DNA of 64,000 bases from Haemophilus sp. GTDB taxonomy: Bacteria > Pseudomonadota > Gammaproteobacteria > Enterobacterales > Pasteurellaceae. The position numbers and the translations under genes were made by a program. Shown one piece after another: positions 56,284 through 64,000 of the stretch (position 1 is the first letter of the stretch; every line of letters starts with the position of its first letter). The stretch spans positions 87,264-151,263 of the forward strand of contig JAHZCD010000004.1 of the NCBI GenBank assembly GCA_019423025.1. Direction: 5' to 3'. Under the pieces are notes generated by a model. It was not told the origin of the DNA. It worked only from the letters and a program-made list of their open reading frames with translations, and searched no databases.

Positions 56284-58626
56284 ATGAATAAAAAATATAC
56301 CTTAATTTCAATCTCAATTCTGACCGCACTTTATAGTCAACAAAGTTTGGCAGATCTGCATGCTCAATGTTTACTTGGCGTTCCTCATTTTACTGGTGAG
56401 GTTGTGAAAGGTGATGTTAATAATTTGCCGGTTTATATTGAGGCAGATAAAGCAGAGATTAATCAGCCAACTCAGGCGATTTATCAAGGCAATGTGGATT
56501 TGAAACAAGGAAACCGCCATTTAGTTGGTAATTCAGTTGAAGTTAAACAAACTGGTGAAGGTAAACAAGTTCAACGTTGGGCTTATTTACGTGGTGGATT
56601 TGATTATAAAGACAACCAAATCAATCTATTAGGTAATGATGCGAGTTTTAATTTAGATAGCAAAAACGGTAACGTAACCGATGCAGACTACCAACTTGTA
56701 GGACGTCAAGGTCGCGGTAAAGCGCAAGAAATTGAGTTAGGTGATGATTACCGCTTAATGAAAAACGCGACATTTACCTCTTGTTTACCCGATGATAATG
56801 CTTGGGCAGTAGATGCCTCTGAGATTCGTCAGCACATCAAAGAAGAATATGCCGAATTTTGGCATGCACGTTTTAAAGTATTAGGTGTGCCGGTATTCTA
56901 TACTCCTTATCTACAATTACCGATTGGTGATCGCCGCCGTTCAGGTTTATTGATGCCAACAGTCGGTCATTCTAGCCGTGATGGTTATTGGTATAAACAG
57001 CCAATTTATTGGAATATTGCACCAAATTACGATGCCACATTTGCACCCAAATACATGTCTCGTCGTGGCTGGCAATTAAATGGTGAGTTCCGTTATTTAA
57101 CCCCCGTTGGTGAAGGTAGACTGGCAGGAGAATATTTAGGACGCGATCGTTATGATGAATATACTAGCGATAATCGTAAGCGTCATTTATTCTATTGGAA
57201 CCATAACTCCTCTTTTCTTGAAAACTGGCGTTTAAATGTTGATTACACTAAGGTAAGCGATAAACGTTATTTCACTGATTTTGATTCAGATTATGGTGAC
57301 AGTACTGATGGTTATGCAAATCAATATGCACGTATTGCGTACTATAAACCAAATTACAACTTCGCAATTTCAGCACGTCAGTTCCAGATTTTTGATGAGG
57401 TCGATATCGGGCCTTATCGTGCGCTGCCACAAATTGACTTCAATTATTACAAAAATGATTTGGCAAACGGCTGGGTTGATTTCAAATTATTCTCACAAGC
57501 GGTACGTTTTGATAATGACAGTACTTTGATGCCAAAAGCATGGCGTTTTCATGTTGAACCAAGTTTGGCAACCGCGATGTCAAATAAATATGGTAGCTTG
57601 AATATTGAGACTAAACTTTACGCGACCCATTATAACCAGAAAAAAGGTTCATCTTCTGCTGCAGAAGAGGTACAAAAATCAGTAAATCGTGTATTGCCAC
57701 AATTAAAAGTAGATTTACAAACGGTTTTAGCAAGCAATAAAACCTTATTTGATGGTTATACACAAACGCTTGAACCTCATATTCAATACTTGTATCGACC
57801 ATATAAAGATCAAAGTAATATTGGTTCAAAACGAGTGAATGATTATCTTGGCTTTGGTTATGATTCAGCGTTAGTCCAACAAGATTATTATTCATTATTC
57901 CGTGATCGTCGTTATAGTGGTTTAGATCGTATTTCATCCGCCAATCAAATAACGCTTGGTGGTACAACGCGTTTTTATGATAAAAATGCCGATGAACGTT
58001 TTAATTTCTCAGCAGGACAAATTTATTATTTAACGGCATCAAAAATTGATGACAATCCAAATAATCGTACGCCAAAATCCTCTTCTTCTTGGGCATTAGA
58101 ATCCAACTGGAAAATTAGTGACAAATGGAATTGGCGTGGTAGCTATCAATACGATACGTTGCTAGATAAAGCATCATTGGCAAATAGCAGTTTGGAATTT
58201 AACCCGATGAAGAACAATCTGATTCAGTTAAATTATCGTTACGCAAGTAAAGAGTATATCAACCAAAACTTAGGTGCATCTGCTAACCGTTATCAACAGG
58301 ATATTAAACAGGTTGGTGTCGTAGCTGCATGGGAAGTCTCAGATAATTGGGCAGTTGTTGGAAAATACTATCAAGATATTGCATTGAAAAAACCGGTTGA
58401 GCAATATGTGGGTGTGCAATATAACTCATGCTGTTGGTCTTTAGGTGTTGGTGCAAGACGTTATGTGACGAGTCGCCAAAATCAACGTAACGATCAGGTG
58501 GTTTATGACAACAGCATTGGCGTTACCTTTGAATTACGCGGTTTAGGTGAAAATGATCACCAAAGCGGTATCGAAGACATGCTGGAGAAAGGTAAACTGC
58601 CTTATATCCAAGCGTTTAGCTTATAG
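56284..58626 (+). CDS. lptD: LPS-assembly outer-membrane protein LptD
   Basis: LptD, with the lipoprotein LptE, inserts lipooligosaccharide into the outer leaflet of the outer membrane. The 780 residues have a signal peptide (1-23; an uptake sequence encodes LTALY), a periplasmic beta-jellyroll (about 45-160) and a large C-terminal beta-barrel. Four conserved cysteines for the inter-domain disulfides are present: Cys29, one near 165 (TSCLPDD) and an adjacent pair in NSCCWSLG near 720. Confidence 0.95.
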   Translation: MNKKYTLISISILTALYSQQSLADLHAQCLLGVPHFTGEVVKGDVNNLPVYIEADKAEINQPTQAIYQGNVDLKQGNRHLVGNSVEVKQTGEGKQVQRWAYLRGGFDYKDNQINLLGNDASFNLDSKNGNVTDADYQLVGRQGRGKAQEIELGDDYRLMKNATFTSCLPDDNAWAVDASEIRQHIKEEYAEFWHARFKVLGVPVFYTPYLQLPIGDRRRSGLLMPTVGHSSRDGYWYKQPIYWNIAPNYDATFAPKYMSRRGWQLNGEFRYLTPVGEGRLAGEYLGRDRYDEYTSDNRKRHLFYWNHNSSFLENWRLNVDYTKVSDKRYFTDFDSDYGDSTDGYANQYARIAYYKPNYNFAISARQFQIFDEVDIGPYRALPQIDFNYYKNDLANGWVDFKLFSQAVRFDNDSTLMPKAWRFHVEPSLATAMSNKYGSLNIETKLYATHYNQKKGSSSAAEEVQKSVNRVLPQLKVDLQTVLASNKTLFDGYTQTLEPHIQYLYRPYKDQSNIGSKRVNDYLGFGYDSALVQQDYYSLFRDRRYSGLDRISSANQITLGGTTRFYDKNADERFNFSAGQIYYLTASKIDDNPNNRTPKSSSSWALESNWKISDKWNWRGSYQYDTLLDKASLANSSLEFNPMKNNLIQLNYRYASKEYINQNLGASANRYQQDIKQVGVVAAWEVSDNWAVVGKYYQDIALKKPVEQYVGVQYNSCCWSLGVGARRYVTSRQNQRNDQVVYDNSIGVTFELRGLGENDHQSGIEDMLEKGKLPYIQAFSL

Positions 58627-58636
58627 TACAATAGAT

Positions 58637-58662
58637 AAAGGCTACCGAAAGGTAGCCTTTTT
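58637..58662 (+). terminator. Terminator after lptD
   Basis: AAAGGCTACC at 58637-58646 and GGTAGCCTTT at 58651-58660 form a perfect stem with a GAAA tetraloop, followed by TT. Confidence 0.88.
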
Positions 58663-58668
58663 GTTTAG

Positions 58669-58707
58669 AAGTGCGGTTAAAAAAGACGATGATTTTTGAC
58701 CGCACTT
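58669..58707 (-). terminator. Uptake-sequence inverted pair after xerC
   Basis: AAGTGCGGT at 58669-58677 and ACCGCACTT at 58699-58707 are inverted; the inner A-run and T-run also pair. It may terminate xerC. Confidence 0.5.
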
Positions 58708-58709
58708 GT

Positions 58710-59597
58710 TTATTTTTTTCGTTTTGCTCGAGGATGAGCTTGATCATACACTTCTGCAAGATGTTGGAAATTCAAATGCGTATAAATTTGCGTGGTGGAC
58801 AAATTGCTGTGCCCCAAAAGCTCTTGAACAGCCCGCAAATCCGAACTTGCTTCCAGCATGTGAGTGGCAAAAGAGTGGCGTAGTTTATGTGGGTTGAGAT
58901 GACTATTTAATCCTTGACGAATGCCCCAGGTTTCCATTCGTTTTTGAATAGAGCGATGCGTGAGGCGATTTCCTTGTTGGCTCACAAAAAGGGCTTCATC
59001 TTTAGGATTAAATAAAGGTCGTACTTTCAACCATTGCTGAATTGCATGAGAAGCATAACGTCCAAAAGGCACAATACGTTCTTTGTTTCCTTTACCAATC
59101 ACTCTGACTTCACGTACACGAGTGTTAATACTATTAAGGTTTAAGCCTTGTAATTCAGATAAGCGAAGCCCTGAGCTATACATCAATTCCATCATCGCAC
59201 GATCACGCAAATCAATAGGATCTTTGCTGTCATTTGAAAGCAATTTTTGGACTTGTTCAGCATCAATATTTTTTGGTAAATGTTTGCCTTGTTTCGGCGC
59301 TGAAATACCCGTTGCCGGATTCACTTTCATTTGACCTTGTTGCACAAGGTAGCTGAAGAACTGACGAAGAGCAGACAAACGTAATGCTAAGCTCTTTTCT
59401 TTTAAACCTTGCTTACGGCTTTCCGCCAAAATAAGACGAACTACACTAGGATTCACTTGCTGCCAGTGCTGAATACCTTTTTCAGCCAAAATCGCTAAAA
59501 TCGCATTCAGTTGATGTTGATAATTAGTGAGCGTATGTGGGCTTACTTGGCGTTCAATTCGCAAATAATCCCAATATTGATTGAGGAGTATATGCAT
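58710..59597 (-). CDS. xerC: Tyrosine recombinase XerC
   Basis: XerC works with XerD at the dif site to resolve chromosome dimers. The 295 residues have an N-terminal core-binding domain and a catalytic domain with Arg in [12 protein letters not shown] near 150, His-x-x-Arg in [12 protein letters not shown] near 240, His in [16 protein letters not shown] near 265 and the nucleophile Tyr in the same segment. It overlaps the upstream GNAT gene by one base. Confidence 0.9.
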   Translation of the reverse strand: MHILLNQYWDYLRIERQVSPHTLTNYQHQLNAILAILAEKGIQHWQQVNPSVVRLILAESRKQGLKEKSLALRLSALRQFFSYLVQQGQMKVNPATGISAPKQGKHLPKNIDAEQVQKLLSNDSKDPIDLRDRAMMELMYSSGLRLSELQGLNLNSINTRVREVRVIGKGNKERIVPFGRYASHAIQQWLKVRPLFNPKDEALFVSQQGNRLTHRSIQKRMETWGIRQGLNSHLNPHKLRHSFATHMLEASSDLRAVQELLGHSNLSTTQIYTHLNFQHLAEVYDQAHPRAKRKK

Positions 59598-60031
59598 TAG
59601 AGAGTTAATTCAAACAAACTTTTTTTCGTGTTTAGCTTAAATCCTTCGCGTTCTAAAATATTCTGTTGAGCTTGACTCAATTCCGCCACTAAACGATTAG
59701 ATTGTGTATAACGGACAAACTCTTTCGCTTTAGAAATAAGGGCAGTATAAATCTCGGCTTGATGTTTATCTTCTTCCACAAAAATATCGGTTAATTGCCA
59801 GTAGCGTTGTAGTTGTAAAGAGGATAAACGAGGATAAAGTTGAACAAAACCAATCGCTTGTGCATTTTCGTTTACAGCAATAAAAAACATGCTTTCATTA
59901 AAGCGCATACGATTCGTTAAAAAGGTTAAAGTGCGGTCAGGATTTTCACTCATTCCGTTGGCAAGTCGATAGGCTTCAAAGAGTGGAGCAAGCACTTCTA
60001 TATTCCATTGTTCGGCTTTGAAAATTTTCAT
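59597..60031 (-). CDS. GNAT-family N-acetyltransferase
   Basis: The 144 residues follow the acetyl-CoA transferase fold: [18 protein letters not shown] near 50, [29 protein letters not shown] helix near 80-105 and a C-terminal [19 protein letters not shown]. The normal acetyl-CoA loop is weakly kept (DKHQAEIY). The substrate is unknown. It is cotranscribed with xerC. Confidence 0.85.
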   Translation of the reverse strand: MKIFKAEQWNIEVLAPLFEAYRLANGMSENPDRTLTFLTNRMRFNESMFFIAVNENAQAIGFVQLYPRLSSLQLQRYWQLTDIFVEEDKHQAEIYTALISKAKEFVRYTQSNRLVAELSQAQQNILEREGFKLNTKKSLFELTL

Positions 60032-60183
60032 TGTTACCAGACCTATTTTCCGTTTATTTATAAAATTGGTTATTTTTTATCGGTTCCGTACAGTAGATTG
60101 TAGCTTTTTAGCACAAAATAATCATCATTTCCCCAAAAAAATTTTCAAAATGTGATTTTGCACAAAGAAATCTGCCCAAAGTT

Positions 60184-60192
60184 TGGTATAGT
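60184..60192 (+). promoter_or_regulatory. Extended -10 promoter element of tpiA
   Basis: TGG followed by TATAGT forms an extended -10 element about 39 bp before the start codon; no convincing -35 is present. Confidence 0.45.
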
Positions 60193-60230
60193 AAACACAC
60201 TTTTTATTTATTCAATATGGAGAAACAAAA

Positions 60231-60998
60231 ATGGCACGTCGTCCTTTAGTGATGGGTAACTGGAAATTAAACGGTTCCAAAGCCTTTACCAAAGAATTAA
60301 TCGAAGGATTAAAAGCTGAATTACAAGGCGTAACAGGTTGTGATGTGGCAATTGCCCCACCTGTTATGTACTTAGGTACAGCGGAAGCAGCACTTGCTGG
60401 CAGCCAAATTGCTTTAGGTGCACAAAACGTTGATGTGAATGTTAAAGGTGCTTTCACAGGTGATATTTCAACTGAAATGTTAAAAGATTTTGGTGCAAAA
60501 TACATCATTATCGGTCATTCTGAGCGTCGTACTTACCACAAAGAAAGCGATGAATTTGTGGCGAAAAAATTTGGTGCATTAAAAGAAGCCGGTTTAGTGC
60601 CAGTATTATGTATTGGTGAAACTGAAGCTGAAAACGAAGCAGGTAAAACTGAAGAAGTATGTGCACGTCAAATTGATGCAGTCATCAATGCATTAGGTGT
60701 GGAAGCATTTAATGGTGTAGTGATTGCTTACGAACCAATTTGGGCAATCGGCACTGGCAAATCAGCGACTCCAGCACAAGCACAAGCTGTTCATGCATTT
60801 ATCCGTGGCCACATCGCAGCAAAATCACAAGCTGTAGCAGATCAAGTGATCATTCAATACGGTGGTTCAGTAAATGACGCTAATGCAGCAGAATTATTCA
60901 CTCAACCGGATATCGATGGTGCATTAGTGGGCGGTGCATCACTTAAAGCGCCAGCGTTTGCAGTAATCGTGAAAGCAGCGGCAGCAGCGAAAAACTAA
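60231..60998 (+). CDS. tpiA: Triosephosphate isomerase
   Basis: TpiA interconverts dihydroxyacetone phosphate and glyceraldehyde 3-phosphate. The 255 residues include the substrate lysine in MGNWKLNG near 11, catalytic His in IIGHSERR near 97, catalytic Glu in [15 protein letters not shown] near 168 and the phosphate-binding GGSVN and VGGASL loops. ATGGAGAAACAAAA precedes the ATG. Codon use is that of a highly expressed gene. Confidence 0.97.
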   Translation: MARRPLVMGNWKLNGSKAFTKELIEGLKAELQGVTGCDVAIAPPVMYLGTAEAALAGSQIALGAQNVDVNVKGAFTGDISTEMLKDFGAKYIIIGHSERRTYHKESDEFVAKKFGALKEAGLVPVLCIGETEAENEAGKTEEVCARQIDAVINALGVEAFNGVVIAYEPIWAIGTGKSATPAQAQAVHAFIRGHIAAKSQAVADQVIIQYGGSVNDANAAELFTQPDIDGALVGGASLKAPAFAVIVKAAAAAKN

Positions 60999-61020
60999 TT
61001 TTCGTATTCTAAAAGAAATA

Positions 61021-61052
61021 AAAAAGTGCGGTTAATTTTGACCGCACTTTTT
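61021..61052. terminator. Bidirectional terminator between tpiA and lgtF
   Basis: AAAAAGTGCGGT at 61021-61032 pairs with ACCGCACTTTTT at 61041-61052; both cores are uptake sequences. Confidence 0.8.
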
Positions 61053-61060
61053 GTTTTTGA

Positions 61061-61819
61061 TTAATGCTGATTACGCTCCCATAAATCAGCATACTTCACA
61101 AAGGTGGAGTGGGCCGAAAGTACCGCCAGCAGGAAACCTTGTTTTCCATCTAAGAAACCGACTTTTAAAATGTACATTTTGACAAAGCACCCGATGGCAT
61201 GACTGACACCTTGCCACAATGTTGCTTTTTTACCTTTAGCTTGGCGTTGATCTGCCCAAGCTTTGGCGTAGCCCGCAGATTTCACCAAATAGTGATGAAT
61301 GCTTTTATAAGTGAAATGCTCCAAATCCCCAGTTAATTTCTGTACTTTCGTGTTTTCAGGATAAACCACTTTTTCATGGACCAGAGAATCATTATATCCT
61401 GCATAATTTGTACGATATAAACGCACTACATAATCGGGGTACCAACCTGAATGACGAATTTCACGCCCAAATACTTCACTCACCCGAGGAATATCATAAA
61501 CCGTATTTGGTGCATCTTGTTGAACCGCTTGTTGAATGGATTCACGAAGTTTCGGTGTGACGCGTTCATCGGCATCTAGCCACAAAACATAATCACTGGT
61601 GACATATTGTTGTGCACATTGGCGTTGTTTGCCAAAACCAGGCCAATCAGGATGCGAATAAAATTTTGCACCATATTGTTTCGCGATTTCTTGGGTGTTA
61701 TCAGTACTGCCTGAATCGACAATAATGATTTCATCTACCCAACCTTTTACAGTATCAAGACATTGAGCAAGATCTGCCGCTTCATTTTTGACAATCATGG
61801 CAACGCTAATTGTTGGCAT
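61061..61819 (-). CDS. lgtF: Family 2 glycosyltransferase, probable LOS glucosyltransferase LgtF
   Basis: The 252 residues are a GT-A fold enzyme: [20 protein letters not shown] at the start, [15 protein letters not shown] near 33, the metal-binding DxD in LWLDADERV near 80, and a C-terminal hydrophobic segment. It should act at the inner face of the membrane. In Haemophilus, lgtF beside waaA (kdtA) adds glucose to the first heptose of lipooligosaccharide. Here it diverges from waaA, so the name rests on family and neighbourhood. Confidence 0.8.
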   Translation of the reverse strand: MPTISVAMIVKNEAADLAQCLDTVKGWVDEIIIVDSGSTDNTQEIAKQYGAKFYSHPDWPGFGKQRQCAQQYVTSDYVLWLDADERVTPKLRESIQQAVQQDAPNTVYDIPRVSEVFGREIRHSGWYPDYVVRLYRTNYAGYNDSLVHEKVVYPENTKVQKLTGDLEHFTYKSIHHYLVKSAGYAKAWADQRQAKGKKATLWQGVSHAIGCFVKMYILKVGFLDGKQGFLLAVLSAHSTFVKYADLWERNQH

Positions 61820-61880
61820 ATTTTGATCCTTTTTTTGCTATACTAGCTGAAGTTTTTCTAAGTATAACCGAATTTATTTT

Positions 61881-63176
61881 ATGTGGCGTTTTTTTTATAC
61901 TAGCCTGATGTATCTAATTCAGCCTTTTGTGCTGCTATTCATGTTACTACGAAGTCTCAAGGCCCCTAATTATCGCAAGCGTTTAGGCGAGCGATATGGC
62001 ATTTATGCGAATCTTGTTAAGCCTACAAAAGATGGGATCGTTATTCATGCTGCATCGGTAGGGGAAGTGATTGCCGCTACGCCGCTAGTAAAACGTATTC
62101 AGAAAGACTATCCACATTTACCAATCACATTTACAACGGTTACGCCAACAGGCTCTGAACGCGTAAAAGCGGCGTTCGGGGAAAGTGTGACGCATTGTTA
62201 TTTGCCTTACGATTTGCCTTGTGTCATCAATCGTTTTATTGATTTTATTCAACCTAAAGTATTCATTGTCATAGAAACGGAACTTTGGCCAAATTTGATT
62301 GATTGTTTGGCTCATCGAAATATTCCTTTTATTGTGGCGAATGCACGCCTTTCTGCACGTTCAGCCAGACGTTATGGCAAAGTCAAACAACATCTACAAA
62401 GAATGTTCTCTCAAATCAGCTTGATTGCGCCACAAGATAGTATCAGTGGAAAACGTTATTTAGAGTTAGGTTATGAGAAAGATCATCTGCAATTAACCGG
62501 CAATATTAAATATGATCTTGTGGTCAGTGACGAATTACTCAAAGATATAGCAACACTTCATGAGAGCTGGGCGAAAGACCGTCAGATTTGGATTGCCGCG
62601 AGTACGCACGAAGGGGAAGAAGAACTCATTTTACAAGCGCATCATTTGTTACTGAAAAAACATCCAAACTTGCTGTTATTGTTAGTGCCTCGTCATCCTG
62701 AGCGTTTTAATCCAGTGGCAGATTTAATTGAAAAAGCTAACTTTCACTTTATTCGTCGTTCAACGGGGGAGATTCCTTCAGAAAATACCCAAGTGATTTT
62801 GGGTGATACTATGGGCGAATTGATGCTGATGTATGGTATTTCAGATATTGCGTTTGTCGGCGGAAGTTTGGTCAAACATGGGGGACATAATCCTCTAGAG
62901 CCTTTGGCGTTTAAATTACCCGTTGTGAGTGGAAAGCATACCTTTAATTTCCCTGAAGTTTTTACCTCGCTCTTAGAAGTACAAGGTGTGTTGCAAATCA
63001 ACTCCACAGAGAAAGCGTTGGCAGAGATTATTGATAAGTTATTGAATTCAAAAGAAGCACGTCAGCGTTTAGGCAATGCAGGCTATGAAGTATTAATCGA
63101 AAATCGTGGCGCATTACAGCGTCTTTTAGATTTGCTTCATCCTTATTTAACCAATATTTCGGAGAACCATAAATGA
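61881..63176 (+). CDS. waaA: 3-deoxy-D-manno-octulosonic acid (Kdo) transferase
   Basis: WaaA adds Kdo to lipid IVA. The 431 residues have an N-terminal membrane anchor (1-25), a GT-B fold with [16 protein letters not shown] near 52 and the [17 protein letters not shown] motif near 325. In H. influenzae the enzyme is monofunctional, and the sugar is then phosphorylated by KdkA; that gene is not in this window. It overlaps coaD by 4 bp. Confidence 0.94.
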   Translation: MWRFFYTSLMYLIQPFVLLFMLLRSLKAPNYRKRLGERYGIYANLVKPTKDGIVIHAASVGEVIAATPLVKRIQKDYPHLPITFTTVTPTGSERVKAAFGESVTHCYLPYDLPCVINRFIDFIQPKVFIVIETELWPNLIDCLAHRNIPFIVANARLSARSARRYGKVKQHLQRMFSQISLIAPQDSISGKRYLELGYEKDHLQLTGNIKYDLVVSDELLKDIATLHESWAKDRQIWIAASTHEGEEELILQAHHLLLKKHPNLLLLLVPRHPERFNPVADLIEKANFHFIRRSTGEIPSENTQVILGDTMGELMLMYGISDIAFVGGSLVKHGGHNPLEPLAFKLPVVSGKHTFNFPEVFTSLLEVQGVLQINSTEKALAEIIDKLLNSKEARQRLGNAGYEVLIENRGALQRLLDLLHPYLTNISENHK

Positions 63177-63649
63177 CAAGCGTAATTTACCCCGGCACGT
63201 TTGATCCGATTACTAACGGGCATTTAGATATTATTGCGCGAAGTGCGGTCATTTTCCCGAAAGTTTTTGTCGCAGTTGCGAATAGTCCGAGTAAAAAGCC
63301 ATTGTTCTCATTGGAAGAACGCGTTGAACTCGTGCGTCAATCGGTCGCGCATTTGCCCAATGTGGAAGTATTTGGATTCTCTGATTTACTCGCGAATGAA
63401 ATCAAAGCGAAAAAGATTACCGCCATTATTCGTGGTGTGCGTACAACAACAGATTTCGAATACGAATTACAACTAGCGGCACTAAACCGTTTATTAACCG
63501 ATGGTGTGGATAGTTTATTTTTCCCTCCAACAGAAAAATGGGCGTTTGTGTCTTCCACGATTGTACGAGAAATTTATTTGCACCATGGCGATGTGAAAGA
63601 ACTGGTACCGGAAGCCGTCTATTTAGCCTTAAAAGCACGTCGTGAATGA
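63173..63649 (+). CDS. coaD: Phosphopantetheine adenylyltransferase
   Basis: CoaD adenylates 4'-phosphopantetheine to dephospho-CoA. The 158 residues include [16 protein letters not shown] (HxGH-like motif, here NGH) near 6, [15 protein letters not shown] near 85 and the ISSTIVRE-like motif as VSSTIVREI near 127. Overlaps of 4 bp join it to waaA and to the lipoprotein gene. Confidence 0.96.
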   Translation: MTSVIYPGTFDPITNGHLDIIARSAVIFPKVFVAVANSPSKKPLFSLEERVELVRQSVAHLPNVEVFGFSDLLANEIKAKKITAIIRGVRTTTDFEYELQLAALNRLLTDGVDSLFFPPTEKWAFVSSTIVREIYLHHGDVKELVPEAVYLALKARRE

Positions 63650-63858
63650 AAAAAACACTTCTGATTCTAACCGCACTTTTAGCGTTAACTGGTTGTGGTA
63701 CGGTGGTGAAATTAATCGATCCATCGGAAAAATACACACCTTACGCGGGTGCGGCTTATGATTTAGAGATGGCCCCAAAATGGGGATTACCTATTTTAGA
63801 TTTGCCGCTGTCATTTTTGTTAGATACCGCATTGTTGCCTTATGCGTGGTCAAATTAA
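63646..63858 (+). CDS. Small lipoprotein, YceK/YidQ family
   Basis: The 70 residues begin with a lipoprotein signal ending LTGC (Cys17); an uptake sequence encodes its LTALL part. The mature domain, with [13 protein letters not shown] and a [18 protein letters not shown] core, fits the YceK/YidQ lipoproteins of unknown function. The start overlaps coaD by 4 bp. Confidence 0.88.
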   Translation: MKKTLLILTALLALTGCGTVVKLIDPSEKYTPYAGAAYDLEMAPKWGLPILDLPLSFLLDTALLPYAWSN

Positions 63859-63871
63859 TTTGCATTAAGAT

Positions 63872-64000
63872 ATGAAACTCAATCCTCAACAACAACAGGC
63901 TGTCGAATATGTCAGCGGGCCTTGCTTGGTGCTAGCTGGCGCAGGCTCGGGCAAAACTCGCGTGATCATCAATAAGATAGCTCATTTGATTGAACACTGC
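63872..64000 (+). CDS. rep: ATP-dependent DNA helicase Rep, N-terminal fragment
   Basis: Translation from the ATG at 63872 gives 43 codons to the window edge: [17 protein letters not shown], then the Walker A motif [11 protein letters not shown]. This is the start of a UvrD/Rep superfamily I helicase and matches Rep, which clears proteins ahead of the replication fork. The gene continues beyond the window. No clear ribosome binding site precedes the start. Confidence 0.87.
   Translation, partial: MKLNPQQQQAVEYVSGPCLVLAGAGSGKTRVIINKIAHLIEHC

Noticed and set aside
60151..60166. Possible CRP site before tpiA
   Set aside because: TGTG and CACA are only 6 bases apart instead of 8, so the dyad spacing is wrong.

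Overview
The window looks like a chromosome segment of a Haemophilus species (Pasteurellaceae). About 55 exact copies of the Haemophilus DNA-uptake core AAGTGCGGT/ACCGCACTT can be counted by eye, many as inverted pairs that double as terminators. Many gene neighbourhoods (fruBKA; hemCDXY next to cyaA; yibQ-envC-gpmA; rarD-glpE; yrdD-tsaC-aroE-tag; waaA-coaD-lipoprotein-rep) are ones known from this family. The nucleotide composition and accessory content suggest H. parainfluenzae or a close relative, but the species is an inference. No rRNA, tRNA, CRISPR array, prophage or IS element was seen, and no stretch over 300 bp lacks a gene.

Layout. 1-4.6 kb: the 3' end of an unknown gene, then the fructose PTS operon fruBKA, whose FruB carries two HPr domains. 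4.6-7.3 kb: sdhE, then the envelope-stress operon rpoE-rseA-rseB behind a textbook sigma-E promoter, with a terminator between rseA and rseB. 7.3-11.7 kb: mobB, a DHA2-type MFS exporter, the heme/glutathione/peptide-binding lipoprotein HbpA and pdxH. 11.8-13.3 kb: an AT-rich two-gene cassette of unknown function with a PD-(D/E)XK nuclease-like protein. 13.4-17.7 kb: a divergent locus of a GntR regulator, two Gfo/Idh/MocA oxidoreductases and a NanT/YjhB-like MFS carrier, which I read as a locus for unusual sialic acids (2,7-anhydro-Neu5Ac type). 17.8-23.2 kb: a DASS anion symporter and an orphan ABC importer behind a CRP-like site.

23.3-32.1 kb: slyX, fkpA, a YheO-type regulator with tusDCB, a small membrane protein, an AT-rich TPR plus DUF2971-like gene, a T4 endonuclease V homologue and a polar amino-acid ABC importer. 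32.1-44.5 kb: hemCDXY, cyaA, narP behind an FNR box, yibQ-envC, gpmA, a lysine-rich exported protein and rluE. 44.5-51.7 kb: a classical autotransporter, ilvC/ilvY, rarD, glpE and a luciferase-like oxidoreductase. 51.8-64 kb: yheS, yrdD, tsaC, aroE, tag, lptD, xerC, a GNAT protein, tpiA, lgtF, waaA, coaD, a small lipoprotein and the start of rep.

Themes. The genes cover host-sugar use (fructose, probably sialic acid derivatives), envelope building and stress (RpoE, FkpA, LptD, WaaA, LgtF, EnvC), heme and cofactor supply, and anaerobic and cAMP control (CyaA, NarP, CRP and FNR-like sites). The most promising less-described pieces are the nuclease-like cassette, the TPR-DUF2971 gene and the second oxidoreductase of the sialate-like locus, which has lost the usual catalytic lysine.
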